Source of the DNA: Talaromyces rugulosus
Taxonomy: Eukaryota; Ascomycota; Eurotiomycetes; Eurotiales; Trichocomaceae
NCBI RefSeq assembly: GCF_013368755.1
Contig: NC_049565.1
Span: 248,001 to 312,000 of the forward strand
DNA: 64,000 bases
Reading direction: 5' to 3'
A model generated the notes under the pieces. The model saw nothing but the letters and a program-made list of their open reading frames with translations. It ran no database searches and had not been told where the DNA came from. Positions 58,912 to 64,000 of this stretch are shown here, in pieces; the stretch's first letter is position 1, and each line of letters opens with the position of its first letter. Made by a program: the position numbers and the translations under genes.

Positions 58912-59398
58912 GGTGTATCTTGGAGATTGACCCGGATAATGCAAGAGCCTCGTGAGTGAATTGCGTTCATTAATGGAAAGCAGGCCTTTGTAAGACTTTA
59001 AATAGCACGGTTACCATTAGCGTCATCAAGAGCATAATTGGCTGGAAGATGCCACCAAGGATGGCAAGGTAGAAATACAAGCGTAACTGTGTCTAATCAG
59101 ACACAGTATCTTCTGTGTTTCCGTCCACATAGGTCGACATAATAGCCCATCACCGCATTGCATAAGACATATAGTACGAAATGCGCCAACCTATTTCGAG
59201 CTAGACTCCGATTGTATATTTCGGACACTATTCCTCATCGGGAATATGGCGCCAAGTTTCGGGGTTTAGCCCTTTTTGATTTTAGACTCCGATATTGTAT
59301 TGTTGGAAGAAAGGCAAGGGATCATCATACTAATTTCAATCTCCACCTTTGGCTAAGAAATGTGACTGAGAATATTTCACCTCTTTGCCCTCCTATCC
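58912..59398. promoter_or_regulatory. Promoter region of the CYP61-like gene and 3' flank of the regulator gene
   Basis: 487 bp of moderately AT-rich DNA. It has an imperfect duplicated word (tgtctaatcagacacag, 59090-59106, itself an inverted repeat TGTCT..AGACA) and a repeated ttcg-ga/ctccgat pattern at 59205-59295. Specific sites are not assigned. Confidence 0.45.
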
Positions 59399-61003
59399 TT
59401 AATCCGACAAGAGATTGAAGATCACCTCCCACTTTTGTTGAACGGGTTCATCCTGCTGCGGTATCCAAAATATCGTCTGTAGACGGACGAGGACTTCTTC
59501 CCATGTATTCAAACCGAGAACCGTGGCAGCTGTGCAAGCCTGAGATATGAACCATTTGCGGTATGGGGTTCCAGCAGTAGCTGCCAACCCAACAGAAAGA
59601 AGCCAGATTCCTGCTGAACTGTGTATGTAGTTTGTTAGTAGCAGGGTTTCAAGATGACTCTTGAGCTGGAGTATCATGTTATTTGCTAAATCGTCATGGG
59701 AGTAATATGTAGTTCCATGTATGGTCAGTAAATAGAGTGCTATCGCGTAACGAAAGCATTCAAAAACGGCTGATTGCTCCGGATTCTCAGGGGATAATGG
59801 GGGCAGCAGTAGCAGTTTATGCAATACAAAGCATATAAGGTCATGTAGATCAGTGCTAGTCAAACTCGAAATTCGTTCGTGGTGAAATATGTTGCGGAGG
59901 CGGAGTAAGATGTTGTTTATTGTATGGTCGACTTCAATATTATCGAAAATTAGTTGCTGGTGATCAGGGCCAGCCAATGCTAATTGCCATTGTGGTATTG
60001 GGGCAATTCCAGTCCCATGTCCGGAATCATCTTGAGCTTCAAATTGAGGGGTCACTGTAACCAGCATAGCTACCCTGTGTGGCGTTATTCAGCGGTAAGC
60101 TCTTAGCATTGGCACCTGAAAGCCTCACCAGGAAATCATTCTTGCTGTAAGCGGACTTGTACGTTTGAGTTCGCCAATTCCGCCTCTAACGTTGACCATC
60201 TGCTTGACAGCATTGATGTGTGCTGTGCTATTTTCAAAATTTCTCTTGCCGTGCTATCGGTGTATGATATTAGAAAAGTAAAGCCAGCCCCGTAGGCTAG
60301 AATGACAGTCTCACCTCAATCGCAGCTAAGGTGACAACCGAATCTAAGGTCTCATCCTGAAATGCCAAGGATGGGTCCTCGAGCTTTCGTCGTAAAAGAG
60401 ACACCGAATCGATCATCAAAAGTTCTGAAATAGGAAATCCCTTCTGGGCCCGCAATTCCTCATCAAGGGACGCCGTCTGTAACGAGACGTGAAACAATGC
60501 CGAATCTGCGAGTGCGAGGGGCCACCATTGAACAACAAATGGGTTCAAACCCAAATTAAGCTCTAATGGCCAGTAGCGAACTGCGATATTGGACAAGACT
60601 AGCTTGATTAGCGGGGTCAAGCGAAATGGCTATCCATAAATGAGGGGAAATTACAGTGGTGTATCAGCCTTTGAACATGGGCCCGAGGAAGCCTCGTTGG
60701 AGGATATGAATCGAAAGGATCAAAAGAAGCATCTACCACGCTCGGCAATTGTGATGAGTTTTCCACTGACTCGGACACTCTACTTTCATCAATTGTATGA
60801 CTCTTGATTTCGGCATCACGATGGTCAGATTCTGAGGGCTGAAAAGGCTCCGCTCGTTGATTTTGAGATGAAACCAGTGGCTCATTTGCATAGACACACG
60901 TGGAATTTCTCTTGATGCATCGAGAGCACTGGGGAAATTGGAGATCGCAGCTCTGCTTAGCCTTCGCACAGGCGTCGCAGGACCTACGAAGCGTCGCGCG
61001 CAT
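59399..61003 (-). CDS. Zn2Cys6 transcription factor in the accessory region
   Basis: Four exons (61003-60655, 60598-60315, 60244-60129, 60074-59399), 474 residues. The start is MRATLRRSCDACAKAKQSCD; the six-Cys cluster continues CSRCIKRNSTC. A 56-nt intron at 60654-60599 (gtaatt..GCTAATCAAGCTAG) yields LIHHFLSNIAVRYWPLELN, followed by FVVQWWPLALADSALFHVSL, the start of the fungal-specific regulatory domain. Later segments are VVTLAAIE, QMVNVRGGIGELKRTSPLTA and RMISWVAMLVTVTPQFE. It sits downstream of the CYP61-like gene on the same strand and probably regulates some of the neighbouring oxidative genes, which is inference. Confidence 0.85.
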
Positions 61004-61548
61004 GAATCCCGCTGCTCGTATAAAACATCTATTATACCGTTCCAAGGTGAGTGATGTTGATGTGATAACATTGAATAATACGAGGCTGCGGTGTCAGGGA
61101 AACTAGTGGGGTGCGGCTTACATGAGGACAAATGAAAATGTCAAACTAACAATAAAAGCTTCTTTAACTTATATTATTTATTTTCATATAATTGAAATTA
61201 TTAAATTGATTTTTTTTTTAAAAAAGTATTCTTTATTTTAATAAATGCAATAAAATAAGCAAGTCAGGATCTTCGATTCTCCACCTTTCCTATTGACACA
61301 ACTCGACTATCACCCCTTCCCTTCCCCTTCGCTGATTTTAGTCCCTGTCTTCAAAGATTCCATTATCCAGGCATCATAAAAATGCCCGAAATTCTCTCCT
61401 CTTGCTGGCTGGACTTCAAATTATTCCAGAACTCGAACGGTCACCATCCATCATAGACCGTGATATTCCACGACAATGGCCCTTCATGGTGGATTAGAGT
61501 TGTTGCAAACTGGCCGTTGCCAAAGTTAATACTCTTCTGGACAATACT
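61004..61548. other. Intergenic, upstream of the regulator gene
   Basis: 545 bp with a very AT-rich core (61148-61255: runs of T and A, ttttttttttaaaaaag). It then holds the degraded upstream end of the kinase pseudogene. No gene is seen. Confidence 0.5.
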
Positions 61549-62433
61549 GTGACAAACATTGCTTTGACTTTGAGCGAACAGATCCAGAATTCAATCATAA
61601 TTCGCGACGGGTTTCAAACCTCAGAGAATTATTTTATGACTCTTGCCCATAGAATGTGTTGCACAATTACGGAGGACCCAAACAGAGTGTCATACCCATC
61701 TCTTGATCGATGCTGGTATCTACGACAATTCGAAGCTAGTCATCTGCAGGAGGTTGAGGATATCGCTCCGACTGTGTCCATAGTCCTAGTCGAGCAACAG
61801 CGGTTCGCCTATAAATCAATTGATCGTCTTATGTTCCTGGCGATGCCGAACACGTCTTGGACGAGATTGATGTCCTTTCCCAATTTCTGGGGCATCCAAA
61901 CATTGCACAACTAGTCGGCCTGGTTATATCAGCAAACCCGTACAAGACCTACCCCTCAACAGATATGCCTTCAGTGATTAGAGGATTCCTTGTTGAGTAT
62001 TACTCTGGAGGATCGCTTGAGCAAATCATCGAAAGAAACGAGAAATGATCTGCTGGTGCATTGGACTCTACAAGTTGGGGGAGCGTTAGAATCATTACAC
62101 CAGGGTGGCCGCACTCGTCTTGATATCAAACCGTCAAATATCACCCTCGGCTCCCAGCAAAACGCCATCCTCATTGATATTGGTGGGACCGGAGGTTTTA
62201 CGCTGGAATGGCTCTCACCGGAGATGGCGGCGTCCATTCAACAGAACACGGAAATTATTCCTATAAATGCACCATTTGAGGATCGGGTTGCTACAGATTG
62301 TTGGGCTTATGGAAGATTACTCTCAAGTCTTGGGGGAAGAAGCAGTACTGTTGGCGGAGCTGAAAGCTTGCAATCCATTGCTCGTTGTCTGATGGAGGCG
62401 ATTCCCGAGGCTCGGATTTCCTTAAAGAGCTGA
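61549..62433 (+). pseudogene. Frameshifted protein-kinase-like gene
   Basis: Kinase-like sequence lies in three successive frames. Frame 1 (to about 61835) encodes an N-terminal region ending VLVEQQRFAYKSIDR. Frame 2 (from about 61836 to 62047) continues VPGDAEHVLDEIDVLSQFLG, HPNIAQLVGLV and GFLVEYYSGGSLEQIIERNEK then stops. Frame 3 (from about 62040) resumes with RNDLLVHWTLQVGGALESLH, RLDIKPSNITL, ILIDIGGTGG, EWLSPEM and VATDCWAYGRLLSSLG. The junctions are contiguous in the family alignment expected, leaving no room for introns, so two single-base frameshifts are the simplest reading. The catalytic loop (DIKPSN) and the activation segment are otherwise well kept. Confidence 0.7.
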
Positions 62434-63732
62434 GGGACAATAAAGGCCATACCCTCCAGGAACAATGTTGCCACCGATGAATCTGTCTGTCGACGCAATG
62501 TAGTGGATTTCCTTGTTTTCAGCGACTCTGGCTGGCCTATCTCAATTTTTGGCTGGTGGAGATAACCCCCATCTATCATCCCACTTCACAATGAAGACAA
62601 CACTTCTTTGCGTATATCCTGTCCGTTTTGTCCGTATATCCCTACTATTGAGCCCAAGCGGTTTCGGTTTCATTGGGCCAAAAGTCGGCGCCCTGTCTGT
62701 CATCCTACTATAAGGCAGCCCCTCTTCATCGAATGGCCTTTGAAGGATAGTACGGGCAGGTACCTCATCCCTTCAGACCTTTGAATCTGATTTGCCAAAT
62801 TTGGCTTTGGGAGCTTCCATTGTTCAACCAATCCTTACCAGTCGGCGAGGATGTTTATTCTTAAGGTCAATATTTTGGCGTGTCAAGTGCGATTGAGAGA
62901 GGGAATTATGTGATCTCGAATGAATTGGGATAAGCTTGTGACTTCTGGGGCGACAGACACGATGATTTTTGGGAGGTTAGACAGGTAATTAAGCCTAGGC
63001 ATAAAGTCTAGTAAATTCAGCTTAATGTGGAGAATGCCCTACGCTCGCCGATATCAGTGAGTTCCACATTCAAACCAATATTTCTCATTGGGTTACTAGC
63101 TAGCTGTGGGATATTTTCTATTATTCTCCTTTCCCTTTTCATGTTTTGTTTTCTTGTTGCAGAGAACCCTTATGCTAGGAATTAGCTCATTGTCACACTT
63201 TAAGCTTGTGGGTTCTGCAGCAGTCTATGAGTGATCTGGAGTTAGTATAATCTGAAAATTGATAGTATATTGTATTTATTATAGACTGAGGCTTTGATTG
63301 GAGTTAGGCCGACCGTGATCTCCTTGAGAGTAAGCGGTTGTGGGTCGAGGCATCAAGGGTAAACGAGAGCGGTACTGAAAGAGGATTTGTCTGGCACACA
63401 CAAACCAATATTTCTTATATGGATACTGCGGGATCCGTCCTCTTCTCTTCTCCATCTTCATGTTTGGTTTTCTTGTTGTAGTGCTAGTTAGTACCTTTAC
63501 CTTTAGGTTAGGAATTGGCTCGTTGTTATACTTAGAACTAGTGGGTTCTGTAGCGATCTATGAATTATCAGGAGCTAAGATGAGTATAAAGAAGTTTGAC
63601 GCTGAACACGTTATGGCTGGACATCGTTTTTATGTAGGTATCCAAGCTGTTTCTCTTTGACCCAAAAAAAACCGGTCAACAAAGAAGCCATTCATTCTAA
63701 ATATAGACCTAAAGCAAAAATATTACAGGCAT
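62434..63732. other. Gene-free right-hand region with diverged repeats
   Basis: 1.3 kb of AT-rich DNA. The short open frames at 62513-62713 and 63460-63660 have no recognisable features. It contains the direct repeat at 63071-63588 and many TAG/TTA-rich words, in keeping with decayed mobile or repeat DNA. Confidence 0.5.
63071..63588. repeat. Diverged direct repeat, two ~185 bp copies 330 bp apart
   Basis: Copy A is 63071-63250 and copy B is 63401-63588. Both start with CAAACCAATATTTCT and stay collinear: TTCATGTTTTGTTTTCTTGTTG / TTCATGTTTGGTTTTCTTGTTG (in part), TAGGAATTAGCTCATTGT / TAGGAATTGGCTCGTTGT, GTGGGTTCTGCAGC / GTGGGTTCTGTAGC and CTATGA. Many differences are C/T or A/G transitions, with a few indels. 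Confidence 0.75.
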
Positions 63733-63854
63733 AGCATGTCCTGGTTTCGATCCAGGGGCCTCCAGGTTATGAGCCTCTATATTATTATTAGTTTTTATTC
63801 ATAAAATATGTGATATTCAAAACTCACGGCGCTCCACCCCTGAGCTAACATGCT
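63733..63854 (-). tRNA. tRNA-Met(CAT)-like gene with an insertion before the anticodon arm
   Basis: On the minus strand the two ends pair perfectly as a 7-bp acceptor stem (AGCATGT..ACATGCT). A normal D arm follows (TAGCTCAGGGGTGGAGC) and the T arm is intact (CCTGG ATCGAAA CCAGG). The anticodon loop reads CTCATAA. GGCTCATAACC and the ATCGAAAC T loop are features of eukaryotic initiator tRNA-Met. However, about 50 nt of AT-rich sequence separate the D arm from the anticodon arm, whereas nuclear tRNA introns lie one base 3' of the anticodon. The 5' strand of the anticodon stem is poorly matched (AGAGG against CCTGG). It may be a pseudo-tRNA or a tRNA with an unusual intervening sequence. Confidence 0.5.
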
Positions 63855-64000
63855 GAGTGAGGTACGATGTCAGCTCGGTGAGTGACTATAGGTGGTTTTG
63901 GCTTTGTACAAGAATTTTTGAAAAAAATTACGCATCGCTAAGATAACGCGTCTTTTGATAGCAATAAAAATTAAGCGACCTTGTGGGCCTCTGTTAGGAG

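Noticed and set aside
60599..60654. Apparent frameshift in the 59399-61003 regulator between HHC.. and ..LTPLIK frames
   Set aside because: A 56-nt intron with donor gtaatt and GCTAATCAAGCTAG end restores LIHHFLSNIAVRYWPL, which fits the family; the gene is intact.

Overview
This 64 kb window is nuclear DNA of a filamentous ascomycete. Most likely it is a member of the Eurotiales (Aspergillus/Penicillium type). The evidence is short GT-AG introns of about 45-75 nt with CTRAC/GCTAAC-like branch sites, Zn2Cys6 regulators, a psi-producing oxygenase gene, a 2,3-dihydroxybenzoate decarboxylase, and ordered fungal housekeeping genes (MMS22, IES2, PEX14, SEC31, COX12, DIC1). There is no bacterial operon structure, CRISPR array, or intact transposon.

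Layout. 1-6.1 kb: two large divergently transcribed genes of unrecognised family, one running off the left edge, with a tandemly duplicated promoter segment between them. 6.1-17.6 kb: metabolic genes (flavin amine oxidase, GNAT acetyltransferase, FAD-binding dehydrogenase), a Ser/Pro-rich protein and a DUF2235/Tle1-like hydrolase. 17.6-21.3 kb: a 3.7 kb stretch without a convincing gene, then the 11-exon oxylipin gene ppoC. 26.7-33.4 kb: MMS22/Mus7 as one 2241-codon exon. 33.6-35.0 kb: two tandem paralogous small proteins. 35.3-39.2 kb: 2,3-dihydroxybenzoate decarboxylase facing a Zn2Cys6 regulator. 39.4-52.2 kb: a dense housekeeping block (IES2, PEX14, SEC31, an RRM protein, an NDUFA4/B12D-type subunit, COX12, DIC1). 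52.2-64 kb: an accessory, partly decayed region with a truncated kinase, a P450 with a large internal deletion, a GMC oxidoreductase whose last intron has no AG acceptor, an intact but divergent CYP61/ERG5 paralogue, a Zn2Cys6 regulator, a frameshifted kinase, diverged repeats and an oddly interrupted tRNA-Met-like gene.

Genes that appear to work together: COX12 and the NDUFA4-like gene are head-to-head and both encode small respiratory-chain subunits. dhbD and its divergent regulator look like a local aromatic-acid catabolic unit. The oxidase/P450/regulator set at 53-61 kb looks like the remains of a small accessory oxidative gene cluster. The housekeeping block contains several extremely small exons (3, 5, 13 and 16 nt), which gene finders usually miss; exon junctions below were worked out by hand from frame, splice consensus and protein-family conservation. 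All family assignments rest on reading motifs, not on database searches.
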